DNA of 64,000 bases from Streptomyces xanthophaeus (GCF_030440515.1 NZ_CP076543.1:8161001-8225000); one strand, 5' to 3'; counted from the first letter of the stretch, positions 44,925 through 54,022 are shown. A program made the numbers and translations. Notes: generated from the sequence alone by a model not told the origin.

Positions 44925-45254
44925 GTGGGACACCTCCTCCTGTGGATCGTGCTGCTCTCTGCCGCACTGGGTACGGGTTGCACCGCGTTCACGTCATCAG
45001 GGACAGGCCGTCTGTGGCGCGTCGACGCCCTTGAGCTGAGGCGGCAGCAACGCTTCAGGCACGTCCTGTCCTGCCATGTGGACGCCATGCGGCTGTCTCG
45101 CCGGCAAGCCGCGGCACGGATGGAGCAGTCTGCGGGCGTCGCGGGCTGCCCGAGCGTGGATCCGCTCCAGGCCGCCCATGAGGTGTGTTGGCCCCTGCAT
45201 CACGGCGGGCCGGGGGTGTCGACCCCCGGTGACGGGGGCTCTGGCTCCCGGTAG
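44925..45254 (+). CDS. Small protein with lipoprotein-like or membrane N terminus
   Basis: 109 residues from GTG 44925, with AAAGGA seven bases upstream. The N terminus is hydrophobic (HLLLWIVLLSAAL) and runs into LGTGC, which resembles a lipobox but lacks basic residues before it. Without those it may simply be a membrane anchor. The rest is Arg/His-rich with further cysteines. Codon use is atypical. No family recognised. Confidence 0.4.
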   Translation: MGHLLLWIVLLSAALGTGCTAFTSSGTGRLWRVDALELRRQQRFRHVLSCHVDAMRLSRRQAAARMEQSAGVAGCPSVDPLQAAHEVCWPLHHGGPGVSTPGDGGSGSR

Positions 45255-45376
45255 GCCTTCGATGCTACTGCCGCATGACGATGCCCCGATGATCCCGGAC
45301 GAAATGCCACGCAATTTCTCACACCGGCCGGCTGCGCATCTGAGCGAAAGGGCGGTCGACAGCGTCGAATCCCTTG

Positions 45377-45474
45377 AAAACCCCGGCAATATACACATCG
45401 TCGGCTGGGCAAAAACCCCGGCAATCCGTGCATTGCCGGTTCCGTAAAAACCCCGGCAATTCGTACATTGCCGG
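45377..45474. repeat. Three copies of a 14-bp motif, two in hairpins
   Basis: AAAACCCCGGCAAT at 45377-45390, 45412-45425 and 45447-45460, that is spaced by exactly 35 bases. Copies 2 and 3 each form a hairpin: CCGGCAAT, six bases, ATTGCCGG (45418-45439 and 45453-45474). Copy 1 has lost the second arm. The regular spacing puts the repeats on a near-integral number of helical turns. Confidence 0.8.
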
Positions 45475-45637
45475 ATCCTGGCACCATGGCATCCGTCCTG
45501 AACCGGCGACGGTCTGTGCAATTCCCGTTCGACGTGCCTCCGTGCTAATGGTTGGTGGAAAGAACGGGATATACCCAAAATAAAAAAAGTATCATCCATC
45601 TATTCGCGTTCTGTGTGACCAAGGAGCGGCTGATCTC

Positions 45638-45979
45638 GTGAAGGAGCATGAGCATGGACCCTGTGGCGGCTTATCGGAACGCGACTCATGGCCGACCGTG
45701 CCCCGCTGCGTCCGGCGGGCGGCAGCACGGATGGCGAGCACGGTCCGGGCCGTGCTGATGCGCGTGACGCGCCGCCTCTCCGGAGCGGGCGCAGCCGGCA
45801 CCATCACTCCGCCCGGAATGAAAAGTCGATCGGCACAAGTACTTCAAGACGAGTACCGGGCGGGCTTCCCCCTGCCCTTGCCTCGTCAAGCGAGCGCCGC
45901 GAGCGACTCCCACGGATGTCCGTGGTGCCGTTCCCTCGGAAGCCCCGACCCTCCCGCCCGGCCCGACCCCGAGCACTGA
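45638..45979 (+). CDS. Doubtful small ORF after an AT-rich stretch
   Basis: 113 residues from GTG 45638 with AAGGAG about ten bases upstream. The preceding 45560-45600 is one of the most AT-rich stretches of the window and could be a promoter. Third-position GC is mixed, lower than in the genome. It has CPWC near the C terminus and a Pro-rich end. No family recognised. Confidence 0.3.
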   Translation: MKEHEHGPCGGLSERDSWPTVPRCVRRAAARMASTVRAVLMRVTRRLSGAGAAGTITPPGMKSRSAQVLQDEYRAGFPLPLPRQASAASDSHGCPWCRSLGSPDPPARPDPEH

Positions 45980-46133
45980 ACGGAGGACCTGCCGGACAGT
46001 CGCACCGGATCCTGCTCGCCGAGTGGCCCGAGGCGGTCGATGTCACGGGTGGTCGCTCGTACGGTCGGGCGGAACCGGACACACCGCCCGGCGAACGGGG
46101 TGAGCGTGCCGGCACGGATCATCCCCTGCCGGC

Positions 46134-46445
46134 ATGCGTTTTCCTGTTCGGACCAAGGTGGTTGCGGCAGAACACGTGGCCCGGTGCCTCAAGCCGGGCG
46201 GCTGGCTCCTCGTCGGCATGCCGGGGCTGACGACCGTCAGCGGGTCGACGCCTTCGGTTCAAGCAGGGGTTTGTCAAGTCCCGAAAGGTCGCGGCATGAC
46301 CGGGGTGCGGGGGAGAGGGCTTACTCAGGAGATGGACGCACGCGTGGTGGACGGTTCCCGCCCGGGCGTTCCCAGATGTCCAGAGTTCCAGATTTCCAGG
46401 TTCCACCTCGGGGATGTGGAGGCCTTGACCGTTCGGAAGGAGTGA
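46134..46445 (+). pseudogene. SAM-dependent methyltransferase remnant
   Basis: Within this open frame the segment HVARCLKPGGWLLVGMPG matches the strand-4/helix region of class I methyltransferases, where a loop such as LKPGGxLL is standard. The SAM-binding N-terminal motif and the C-terminal half are absent and the continuing frame is unrelated. It is the trace of a degraded gene. Confidence 0.45.
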
Positions 46446-46449
46446 GCGC

Positions 46450-46503
46450 ATGCGAGTCACCATGGTCTACCCGCTGCCCTGCGTCGGGGGGCGAGCGTCA
46501 TGA
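46450..46503 (+). CDS. 17-residue leader peptide coupled to the DUF6777 gene
   Basis: MRVTMVYPLPCVGGRAS, with a near-perfect SD GGAAGGAG and good spacing. Its TGA overlaps the ATG of the following gene (ATGA at 46500-46503). It either couples translation of the large gene or is the stump of a protein starting like radical SAM/B12-binding enzymes (MRVxxVYPLP). Since no SD of its own serves the large gene, coupling is likely. Confidence 0.5.
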   Translation: MRVTMVYPLPCVGGRAS

Positions 46504-48995
46504 ATTCCCTGCCTCCCTCCTCTGAACGTCCCACCGGCCCCCCGCCCGGCCCGTTGTCGGGCGGGGGCGCACATGCAGAGCCCCCGCCCCCGCCGCCCCC
46601 TCCGCCGCCACCAGGTCCTCCGCCTCCCTCGGGGCCCCCGTCGGGGCCTCTTCCGGTCTCGTCCGGTGGATCTTCTCTCCCGCCGGCGGGCGGTGGCCAG
46701 GTTCGCAGGTGGCGATCGCGCAGGGCCGTGCTGAGTGTGAGTACGGCGGTGGCCGTGGTGTCGGCGGTGGTCCTCAGTTTCACCGTGCTGAGCGGAAACT
46801 CCACGGCAGGCGGTGAGGTCTTCCTCCAGGCCGCTCCGGAGGCCGGGCCCGACCCGTTCACTCCCTCGACGGCCACACAGGCCGAGAGCGTCGCCCAGGC
46901 CATGCCCATGCCCGCGGGGGTGAATGCGAAGGACGGTACGAGTGCTGCGAGCGGTGCGCGCACGCTAGAGGTCGACGGCGGGTACCCGGGGCTGTACGGC
47001 GGAACACGGAACGTCGCGAGCTGTGACGTCGAGAAGCAGATCCGGTTCCTCACGGAGCACCCGGACAAGGGCAGGGCGTTTGCCGTCTCGCTGGGTATCC
47101 GGCAGGCCGGGATTCCCTCGTACCTGCGCTCGCTGACGCCCGTCCGGCTGGGCTGGGACACCAGGGTCACCAATCACGGATACCGGAACGGCGCGCCCAC
47201 CAGCTACCAGGCGGTCCTGCAGGCCGGCACTCCCGTACTGGTCGACAGCCGGGGCGTGCCCCGGGTCCGCTGTGCCTGTGGCAACCCCCTGAATCCGCCC
47301 GTCGCCGTCAGAGGCGGGCAGACGTACAGCGGCGCGAAGTGGTCATCGTTCCGGTCCTCCGGCCTCGTCGCGGTCAAGCCCGCCGCGAAGCCGGCGAAGA
47401 ACGTCACGGTCTTCGACCAGGACCGGAAGGGATGGTACGAGCGCCCGAGCGGAGCGGCGGAGGGCAGGCACGACCGCGAGGTCCCGCCCCCGAAGGGCCA
47501 GACCCCCGGCTCTGCCTACCCGGTCCTGCCGGCAGCCCGACCGGGATCAGTCCAGCCACGCTCTGACGCGCCCCAGAACCAGCCCCCGGAGACCACTCCC
47601 GGCCGGGCGCCGGGCCAGAACCCCGGGAACGCCCCCGCTCAGAGCCCGGGCAATGTGCAGGGCGACGTCCAGGAGCAGGCCCCTGGGAAGGCACCGGCCG
47701 TAACCCCGGGCAAGGACCCGGGCCAGAAGCCGGACGAGGGCTCGGAGAAGGTTCCGGGCGAGAAGCCCGACAAGGCGCCGGGTCAGGAGTCAGGCACGGA
47801 CCCGGGCAAGGACCCGGGGCAGAAGCCGGACGAGGGCTCGGAGAAGGTTCCGGGCGAAAAGCCCGACAAGGCGCCGGGTCAGGAGTCAGGTACGGACCCG
47901 GGCAAGGACCCGGGGCAGAAGCCGGACGAGGGCTCGGAGAAGGTTCCGGGCCAGGAACCCGGACCGGACGCAGGCAAGGAACGCGGCCAGGACCCGGGCC
48001 AGGCTCCCGGGAAGGCAACGGGCAAGGAGCCTGGTGAGGATCCGGCGAAGGAGCCGGGCAAGAAGTCCGGCCAGCAGCCAGGTGAGCGCCCGGGGAAGCA
48101 TCCCGGCAAGGAGTCCGGCGAGCACCCGGGGAACAGGCCAGGCAAGGAGTCGAACGAGAACCCGGGCGAAGGCTCGGACAAGGGGCCGGGCAAGGAAGCA
48201 GGCAAGGCGCCCGGTCAGGATCCGGCGCAGGCCCCGGCTCAGGAGTCGGGTCAGAAGTCGGGCAAGGGGTCGGGCGAGAGCCCGGGCAACGAGTCCGGTC
48301 AGGACCCGGACAAGGCCCCTGGAAAGGACTCGGGGACGGTTCCCGGTCAGGAGTCAGGCCAGAATCCTGCGAAGGTGCCCGGTCAGCAGTCGGACAACGG
48401 CCCGGGAAAGGGGTCGGGGAAGGTGCCTGGCCAGGAGCCCGACAGGGAGCCTGCCCACGACCCCGCGAAGGTGCCCGGCCAGGAGTCGGGCAAGGACCCT
48501 GGCAGGGGAGCGGGCCAGGCCCCGGACACGGCTCCCGGGAAGGTTCCGGAGCCCGGACACGAGTCTGGGAAGGCCCCCGGTCACGACACCGGCAAGGGCA
48601 GCGGTCAGGAATCGGGAAGCTTGCCGGGCCATGAGCCGGGCAAGGTCCCCGGGAAGGTTCCGGAGTCCGGTCAGGAGCCCGGCAAGGCTCCGGACAGGGG
48701 CTCCGGCAACGATCCCGGAACGGCGCGCGGGAACGAGCCGGGCCAGGAGCAGGGCCGGGGTCAGGGCCAGGGCCAGGGCCGAGGTCAGGGTTCCGGGAAG
48801 GCGCGAGGCCAGGAGTCGGACGCCGGTCACGGCAACAGCCCCGGGAAGTCACCGGGCCAGGGCCAGGGCCAGGGTTCGGGCGCCGGCCTCGGCAACGGCC
48901 CGGGGAAGGCGCCGGGCCAGGTGACAGGGGACGAGCGGGGCGGGAGCACGGGCCGGAATCCCGGTGACGGGCAGGGGTCGCAGCACGGTCGGTGA
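46500..48995 (+). CDS. DUF6777 membrane-anchored protein with long Pro-Gly repeat tail
   Basis: 831 residues. Residues 1-66 are cytoplasmic and Pro-rich, including an 11-proline run. A basic RRWRSRR then a single membrane segment at about 75-98. Residues about 105-310 form the DUF6777 domain (LYGGTRNVASCDVEKQIRFL, RVTNHGYRNGAPTSYQAVLQAG, RVRCACGNPL), placed outside. Residues about 350-831 are almost entirely tetrapeptides around PG with Lys, Glu, Gln, Asp, Ser, plus a 32-residue unit (KDPGQKPDEGSEKVPG and onward) repeated nearly exactly from about 47710 to 47950. It is likely a highly extended, disordered wall-spanning stalk. Collagen-like GXY periodicity is absent. Function unknown. Confidence 0.8.
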   Translation: MNSLPPSSERPTGPPPGPLSGGGAHAEPPPPPPPPPPPGPPPPSGPPSGPLPVSSGGSSLPPAGGGQVRRWRSRRAVLSVSTAVAVVSAVVLSFTVLSGNSTAGGEVFLQAAPEAGPDPFTPSTATQAESVAQAMPMPAGVNAKDGTSAASGARTLEVDGGYPGLYGGTRNVASCDVEKQIRFLTEHPDKGRAFAVSLGIRQAGIPSYLRSLTPVRLGWDTRVTNHGYRNGAPTSYQAVLQAGTPVLVDSRGVPRVRCACGNPLNPPVAVRGGQTYSGAKWSSFRSSGLVAVKPAAKPAKNVTVFDQDRKGWYERPSGAAEGRHDREVPPPKGQTPGSAYPVLPAARPGSVQPRSDAPQNQPPETTPGRAPGQNPGNAPAQSPGNVQGDVQEQAPGKAPAVTPGKDPGQKPDEGSEKVPGEKPDKAPGQESGTDPGKDPGQKPDEGSEKVPGEKPDKAPGQESGTDPGKDPGQKPDEGSEKVPGQEPGPDAGKERGQDPGQAPGKATGKEPGEDPAKEPGKKSGQQPGERPGKHPGKESGEHPGNRPGKESNENPGEGSDKGPGKEAGKAPGQDPAQAPAQESGQKSGKGSGESPGNESGQDPDKAPGKDSGTVPGQESGQNPAKVPGQQSDNGPGKGSGKVPGQEPDREPAHDPAKVPGQESGKDPGRGAGQAPDTAPGKVPEPGHESGKAPGHDTGKGSGQESGSLPGHEPGKVPGKVPESGQEPGKAPDRGSGNDPGTARGNEPGQEQGRGQGQGQGRGQGSGKARGQESDAGHGNSPGKSPGQGQGQGSGAGLGNGPGKAPGQVTGDERGGSTGRNPGDGQGSQHGR
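47712..47945 (+). repeat. 96-bp tandem repeat in the PG-rich tail
   Basis: About two and a half units of 96 bp, coding for the 32-residue unit that begins KDPGQKPDEGSEKVPGEKPD. The copies differ by only a few silent changes, so the expansion is recent. Confidence 0.75.
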
Positions 48996-49050
48996 ACACG
49001 GGAGGAGCCGTCGCGGTGATCCTGTGGTTCGTGTACCCGGGCGATGATGC

Positions 49051-49479
49051 TCAGGCTGAGCCACCGCCGGCTGATGCCGGCGGTGGCTGCGTCTGTGGCT
49101 GCAGGCCCACGAGCACCATCGAAAACGGCTGAAGCCTGCCTGCACCAGAAGGCCGGCTGCGGCGGGCGCGGAGTCGGCGGACACCTTTCACGACCGGGAC
49201 GGTGGCCATGAGCGCGAAGCCGGTAAGAGCGAGCCAGAACCGGGGCTCCGCCCCCGTGAGACTCAGCAGCAGCCCGCCGATGACCAGCAGCGCGGCCACC
49301 GCTTCCGTGAGTGCCGAGGCGGTGATGCTCTCCTCGCTGTCTGCTGGGTGGGCCGTTGCCGCTCGCTCCGGCCGCGGAAGCAGGAAGCCGTCGGTCTCCC
49401 ACAAGGCATCGTTCGTCAACTCATCGGCATACCGCGGTCTGACCGCCTGGTCGGTCAGGTGTCGTACTGGCCATCCCAT
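49051..49479 (-). CDS. Two-span membrane protein (142 aa)
   Basis: From ATG 49479: polar N-terminal half with RPRYADELTNDALWETDGFLLPRPE, two hydrophobic segments at about 64-80 and 86-103, then a basic RRLRARRSR patch and a Pro-rich tail. No family recognised. Its start lies inside the 3' end of the gene before it, a 25-base overlap in another frame. Confidence 0.5.
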   Translation of the reverse strand: MGWPVRHLTDQAVRPRYADELTNDALWETDGFLLPRPERAATAHPADSEESITASALTEAVAALLVIGGLLLSLTGAEPRFWLALTGFALMATVPVVKGVRRLRARRSRPSGAGRLQPFSMVLVGLQPQTQPPPASAGGGSA

Positions 49480-49712
49480 GGAGCCGAGAAGCCCAGCCCA
49501 TCGGGATACAGCTCGGCCCAGTCTTCCTCGCCATCTTGATCCTCGGCATGGCATTCGGTGACAAGGCCGAACAGCACACCGTCTTCGGCGAGCTGGAACG
49601 GCCGGATCGCGATGTCGCAGTACTCACGTTCCGGGAGGCCAGAGAGGGCGGCGTCCAACAGGCGCAGAGCCTCCGACAGAACTGTCCCTGCTGGTCGGAG
49701 AACCGGGGCCAT
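49455..49712 (-). CDS. Small acidic hypothetical protein (85 aa)
   Basis: From ATG 49712. The sequence has a helix (GTVLSEALRLLDAALSGLP), then CDIAIRPFQLAEDGVLFGLV and an acidic end EEDWAELYPDGLGFSAPWDG. It reads like a small soluble globular protein, possibly of the immunity/SUKH-like kind, but I cannot assign it. No strong SD at this ATG, so a truncated N terminus is possible. Overlaps the membrane protein start by 25 bases. Confidence 0.5.
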   Translation of the reverse strand: MAPVLRPAGTVLSEALRLLDAALSGLPEREYCDIAIRPFQLAEDGVLFGLVTECHAEDQDGEEDWAELYPDGLGFSAPWDGQYDT

Positions 49713-50013
49713 GGGCGCAGGCGGACGGACTCGCGACGGAAGGAAGCAGCTGGGGAAAGCCGTTCGGCCGGGACGCCGGACCTCTCGCGGCCCGGCTCGC
49801 CCGGCACCCGGAGGTCGAGGTGATCTGCCACGACCGGGCCGACGTCTGCGCCTGAAGACCGCGCACCGGTGCCCCCGCAGGTCGCCGACGGTCGGCACCT
49901 GTGGCACAACCTCGCCGAAGCCCTGGGGCAGACCGTCGGCCCCCACCGCCCCTGCATCCGCACCGCGCCCGCCACCGGCCGACTTCGCCCGCTGGGCCCC
50001 ACTTCCGCCACGT

Positions 50014-50760
50014 TCACCCGGGCGGCTCGCACCCCCGGGGAAGCGTCACGGTCCCGGGCCGGTGCTCGAAGGTGTCCATGACCAGCCACTCGTCCAGCTC
50101 GGGGTCGTAGAGGTTCTGGACACCGAACTGCAGTACCTGCCAGAAAGTGCCTCGGTTGTTCTCGTCGACGTAGATGTCGCCCAGCGCGAGCGGTAGACGC
50201 GGGTAGTTCCCGGGAGGCAGGTTCGGGAACACCACGCCCACCCGCCAGTGGTTCACGCGCCGCTGCGGGGTGCGCCGCAGGGTCTCCGGCCCGACGAACC
50301 GGGCGTTCTCGAACCCCTGGTTCAGTGCCTCCAGGTTGAAGCCTGGGATGCGTGAGCAGGGATGCTCGTTCAGACCCGGCCATTTGTATGTCAGTGTGTA
50401 GAGCGTGTCGTGGTAGATCAGGTTGGTGAACCAGATCGGGTACTGCGGGCCCCCTGCGGTCATCTGGCTGTCGCCGTCCCTGCCCTCCCAGGTGAACGGC
50501 ACTGTGATGTCCAGGTCGCGGACGATCCACTTGCCCTTGCCGCGGAAGTCGCGGGGGAGCCGGGGCGGAGGCGGCGTCGGGGAGGCGTTCTGCTGCCCGG
50601 CCGTGGCGGCGGCCGCGGCCGCCGCCGCAACCCCGGAGAACGGCGCGGTCCTGGTCCGCGGCTCGGCGCCGACCGGAGGCGGAGCTGCCAGAAGGAGGGC
50701 GACTGCTCCGACAAGAGCGGCCGACGTGGCCGACCCACGTCTGGCCTTCTTCCAGCCCAT
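50014..50760 (-). CDS. Secreted protein of unknown function (248 aa)
   Basis: Signal peptide: basic MGWKKARRG, hydrophobic core to about residue 26, cleavage after VGA. The next 30 residues are Ala/Pro-rich. The mature domain is rich in Trp, Tyr, Asn and Pro (KWIVRDLDITVPFTWEGRDG, IWFTNLIYHDTLYTLTYKWPG) and has two cysteines, suggesting a beta-sandwich outside the cell. No family recognised. Monocistronic. Confidence 0.65.
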   Translation of the reverse strand: MGWKKARRGSATSAALVGAVALLLAAPPPVGAEPRTRTAPFSGVAAAAAAAATAGQQNASPTPPPPRLPRDFRGKGKWIVRDLDITVPFTWEGRDGDSQMTAGGPQYPIWFTNLIYHDTLYTLTYKWPGLNEHPCSRIPGFNLEALNQGFENARFVGPETLRRTPQRRVNHWRVGVVFPNLPPGNYPRLPLALGDIYVDENNRGTFWQVLQFGVQNLYDPELDEWLVMDTFEHRPGTVTLPRGCEPPG

Positions 50761-51017
50761 GGTCTCCCTCGGCTGTCACGTCAGGCGCCGTCACGGCGCG
50801 GGACAATCACGGCGATGCTGGGACACCGTCCCCGGAATTGAAGATTCCGAAACCGGCCGTCACCCGGCTTGCCGCTGTGCTGCCATCAGCTCGAGTCCGG
50901 TTCCGGTGAGGCGCGTGTCGATGACGAAGGACGGCACCGACGTGTCCCGAGACCCCGGCGGCGGCCACCGGATCATCCGCCGGCATCAGCCGTACAGGCC
51001 TCGGCGAGAATGGCGAG

Positions 51018-51725
51018 ATGAATCATCGCCTTGTCGGTATCCCGGAGCTGACGGACGTTCCGCGTGTTGCGGTCGTCATCGACGTGATGCGGGCATTCAC
51101 CGCGGCTGCCTGGGCGTTCTCGCGTGGAGCCGAGAGGATCGTCCTGGCCTCGTCGGAGCATGAGGCACTGGCCCTGAAGGAGAGCCGTCCGGGTTGGCTG
51201 GCTCTGAAGGACGGCGCCCCGGCAGCGGGCTTCGACACGGTGAACTCACCCGGTCTGATCAGGTCCCTCGATCTGACCGGCCGCACAGTGGTGCAGAAGA
51301 CGACGGCAGGAACCGTCGGTGCCCTGGCCGTCGCGAGCTCGCCGCTCGTCCTGTGCGCGAGTTTCGTGGTGGCCGGCGCAACAGCGCGGTTCCTGAATTC
51401 CGAGGGTTCCGGGCCGGTGACGTTCGTCGTCACCGGTGACGAAGGCCAGGCCGCCGAGGACCTGGCCTGCGCTGAATACATCGGCCGGCATCTCGCCGGA
51501 GGCGATGCCGAGGCGGCCCCGTATCTCCACCGCGCGAGGACCTCCCGGGCAGCCGCCGACCTGGCCGACGGTGTGCAACGGGGATACCGGGGCCTTCATC
51601 CCGACGATGTCGACCTCTGTCTGGAGGTCGACACCTTCTCCTTCGCGATGGTCGCCCGCCAGGAGGACGCTCTGACCGTACTGCGTCCCGTCGAGGTGCC
51701 CGACGGATCAGCCGATGCCGGCTGA
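51018..51725 (+). CDS. 2-phosphosulfolactate phosphatase-like protein (ComB family)
   Basis: 235 residues from ATG 51018. [28 protein letters not shown] at the N terminus and [31 protein letters not shown] are the conserved ComB blocks; the acidic VIDV/Arg pair and T/TAGT region form the metal and phosphate site. In archaea the enzyme acts in coenzyme M synthesis; streptomycetes do not make coenzyme M, so actinobacterial members must dephosphorylate something else. Stands alone. Confidence 0.8.
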   Translation: MNHRLVGIPELTDVPRVAVVIDVMRAFTAAAWAFSRGAERIVLASSEHEALALKESRPGWLALKDGAPAAGFDTVNSPGLIRSLDLTGRTVVQKTTAGTVGALAVASSPLVLCASFVVAGATARFLNSEGSGPVTFVVTGDEGQAAEDLACAEYIGRHLAGGDAEAAPYLHRARTSRAAADLADGVQRGYRGLHPDDVDLCLEVDTFSFAMVARQEDALTVLRPVEVPDGSADAG

Positions 51726-51952
51726 CCTGCTGCCATCGAGCCTTTTCCCACCTCACGCCGAAGCGGCGTGGTGAAGGACGAGGACGGCTTTCGCGCCGTC
51801 GGTGATCCTGTTGGTGCTGCGGAGCTTCCGCAGCAGACGCCAGCCTTTCGGGAGGGCCATGGCCTGCTCGCCGAGGCCGCAGATTGTGGCGGGCGGACGC
51901 TGCCGGCCGGTTGAGAACGGAGTGTTGGCGCATTCTCCGAGAAGGGACAGAT

Positions 51953-52525
51953 GTGACCTCGTTCGATGTGAGCAAGCCGGAGACGCCCTGGGTCATCTTC
52001 GGGTCGCGCGGAGCGGTCGCATTCGAAGAGCAGGTGGCGACACTGCGTGCTGCGGGTGGTCAGGTGTACGAGCTGCACGCTCGCGATCTGACGGGCGAGG
52101 TGGGTGTTTGTGAATCCTTCGCCCGAGCGGTCGGAGTCCCCGGCTATTTCGGCTGGAACTGGGATGCTCTGGTCGACCGTCTCGATGACACGCACGAGGC
52201 CGTCACGGGCGGGGTGGGGATCGTCATGGTCGTCCACGGGGCCGATGCGCTCCTCGGGGCGGATCACCTCAAGGTGTTCATGACGATGCTCTGCCTGGCG
52301 GCGGACCGTGCGAACACCGAGGTGGATCCGGACGGCAACCTCCGGGATGAGCCCGTGGTGATCCAGCACTTCATTTTCCTGCTCGACGAGGTTCGCGCCG
52401 AGGAGTTCGCCGCGGGGATCGAGGATCCCGACGTTGTCGTCCGTGTGGAGGGGGACTTCCTCACGGTGGCCCTCGACCTCGACGTCTGGCGGCCCAACGC
52501 GGCCGGACGCCCGAAGGTCGCCTGA
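51953..52525 (+). CDS. Barstar-like protein
   Basis: 190 residues from GTG 51953, with GAAGGGA upstream. The central part, VYELHARDLTGEVGVCESFARA then YFGWNWDALVDRLDD, fits the barstar fold: the helix with Trp-Asp-Ala-Leu and following acidic residues is the barnase-binding face. The C-terminal 90 residues are extra. Barstar inhibits the RNase barnase; no barnase or other toxin-like gene is seen within several kilobases. Probably an orphan immunity protein. Confidence 0.72.
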   Translation: MTSFDVSKPETPWVIFGSRGAVAFEEQVATLRAAGGQVYELHARDLTGEVGVCESFARAVGVPGYFGWNWDALVDRLDDTHEAVTGGVGIVMVVHGADALLGADHLKVFMTMLCLAADRANTEVDPDGNLRDEPVVIQHFIFLLDEVRAEEFAAGIEDPDVVVRVEGDFLTVALDLDVWRPNAAGRPKVA

Positions 52526-52691
52526 CTCCAGGCCGTACGGCCCCCGGTTCGCCTCCTCGGACCGGAATCGGCACTTGGGTCGTCGGCATGTCCGTACGCA
52601 CAACGGAAACCGCTTCAGGCGTCGTCAGCTGTGGATGGGATGATCGCCGAGGCGGGCGCGAGCACGCCGAAATCTCGACTCGGGGGCTCGG

Positions 52692-53336
52692 ATGGACACG
52701 TGGCAGGACCTCACGAAGTTGGTGAAAGACCGCTTGGAGGCCGCGTCGGCCGGCGAGCGGGGCGTATTCGCCGCAGGCGTTGCCGAGCGTCTGATGCGCT
52801 GGCACGAGGCCCTGTCCGAGGATGAACAGGCAGCCTTCACGCTGGGTCTGCGACCGCTCCTGAACTCGGTGTGGGAGGGCGTCCTCGGCGATCCGGCTGC
52901 GTATACCGCCGTCAACCGCGGCTTGGCGGAGTACATGCTCAGCGACTACTGCCACAACGACCGTCTGGTGGGACCTGACGATGCGTACGAGCCCGCCGCT
53001 GCCGCGACCCTCAATGCCGCGTACGCGTACCTCTTCGGGTGCACCGACTTCGCACTCTGGGCCAGGTACCGGGCCATCGATGATCAGCATCTCGAGTACC
53101 TCGCCGAACAGGAAGAGGGCGACCTCTTCGACACGGACAAGGCGCTGCTCGACGAGCTCAAGCGCCAGCTGCGGGACCTCGATCTCATCGCCGCGCGTTC
53201 GACGGAACTGCGGCACGCCCATGTCGGACTCCCCATCCGCACGTCCGCCCGACTCCGCGCGGAACTGCGCACTCCTCTTTCGGGTCCTTGGCGGCCGGAG
53301 GCTGATGATCAGCTGGTTCGTGGCATCAGGGATTGA
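52692..53336 (+). CDS. Helical acidic protein, unassigned
   Basis: 214 residues from ATG 52692. All-helical appearance, acidic, with RLMRWHEALSEDEQAAFTLGL, LNSVWEGVLGDPAAY and a long charged helix DTDKALLDELKRQLRDLDLI. The layout recalls DUF416/YjaG-like or immunity-type proteins, but the match is weak. It follows the barstar-like gene on the same strand, 166 bases on. Confidence 0.6.
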   Translation: MDTWQDLTKLVKDRLEAASAGERGVFAAGVAERLMRWHEALSEDEQAAFTLGLRPLLNSVWEGVLGDPAAYTAVNRGLAEYMLSDYCHNDRLVGPDDAYEPAAAATLNAAYAYLFGCTDFALWARYRAIDDQHLEYLAEQEEGDLFDTDKALLDELKRQLRDLDLIAARSTELRHAHVGLPIRTSARLRAELRTPLSGPWRPEADDQLVRGIRD

Positions 53337-53518
53337 GTGCCAGGTCGGAAGGATCGGTCCCGTCCGGCTGCCGTTCGGCCGTCCGGTCCAGCTGGGAACG
53401 GCTCGGACCCATCACTCCGCAGTGGTCAGATGAGCGGATCTCGCCTCCGGAGGCCGTGTCGAGGGCCTACACTCTGGCTGCTCTCGTGGCGTACACGGGG
53501 CAGGGGGCTGGGGGGTCC

Positions 53519-54022
53519 ATGGGGTTGGCGAAGTCGCTGTTGACCGAGGACTACACGCTGAGCTTGGGGTGCAGGGTCAGTGTCACGGCGGGAGTCGGTT
53601 CGACGACCGTCAAATGGAGCGTGGCCCACATGTCGTTGAACGGCGGCCGGCGGCCACCGCGGGGCGATGAGACCGTCGGCTTCACCTGTCCGCGTTGCCG
53701 CAGAACGATGTCCGCGGCGGTGGAGAGCCGGGGCAAGGCCCGGACGAAGTACGAGGTGTACCGGTGGCTGGGATGGCTGCTGCTGCTTTCGCTGCTGGTC
53801 ACCGTCCCGCTGCTCATCCACTACGGAGGACAGACCTACGAGGAGGGCGACACCGAGGGGGTGAACATGGTGGGCAGGCTCTTCCTCGCCGTCGCTGTCG
53901 GCGTCATCCTGGGACCGGCCTTCCTCATGACTGCGGGTCACTACACAGGGGTCAAGAAACTGCGGTTCGTGCGCGACGACGGCAGCAGGACCGTGTGGGT
54001 GCGGGGCCATCGCCTCTTCTGA
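53519..54022 (+). CDS. Membrane protein with CxxC knuckle
   Basis: 167 residues from ATG 53519. The N-terminal half is soluble and has one FTCPRCRR zinc-knuckle-like pair at about 60-63; two hydrophobic segments follow (about 84-101 and 119-141) and a short basic end. Upstream, TACACT near 53468 may be a -10. No family recognised. Confidence 0.55.
   Translation: MGLAKSLLTEDYTLSLGCRVSVTAGVGSTTVKWSVAHMSLNGGRRPPRGDETVGFTCPRCRRTMSAAVESRGKARTKYEVYRWLGWLLLLSLLVTVPLLIHYGGQTYEEGDTEGVNMVGRLFLAVAVGVILGPAFLMTAGHYTGVKKLRFVRDDGSRTVWVRGHRLF

Noticed and set aside
45377..45474. CRISPR array
   Set aside because: Only three 14-bp repeats, part of the spacer is the inverted arm of the same repeat, and no cas genes.
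47712..48995. Collagen-like protein
   Set aside because: The period is four residues (xPGx), not GXY triplets.
47404..48999. Minus-strand Pro/Cys/Arg-rich open frame opposite the PG-repeat tail
   Set aside because: Mirror of a low-complexity repeat, no start signal or family.
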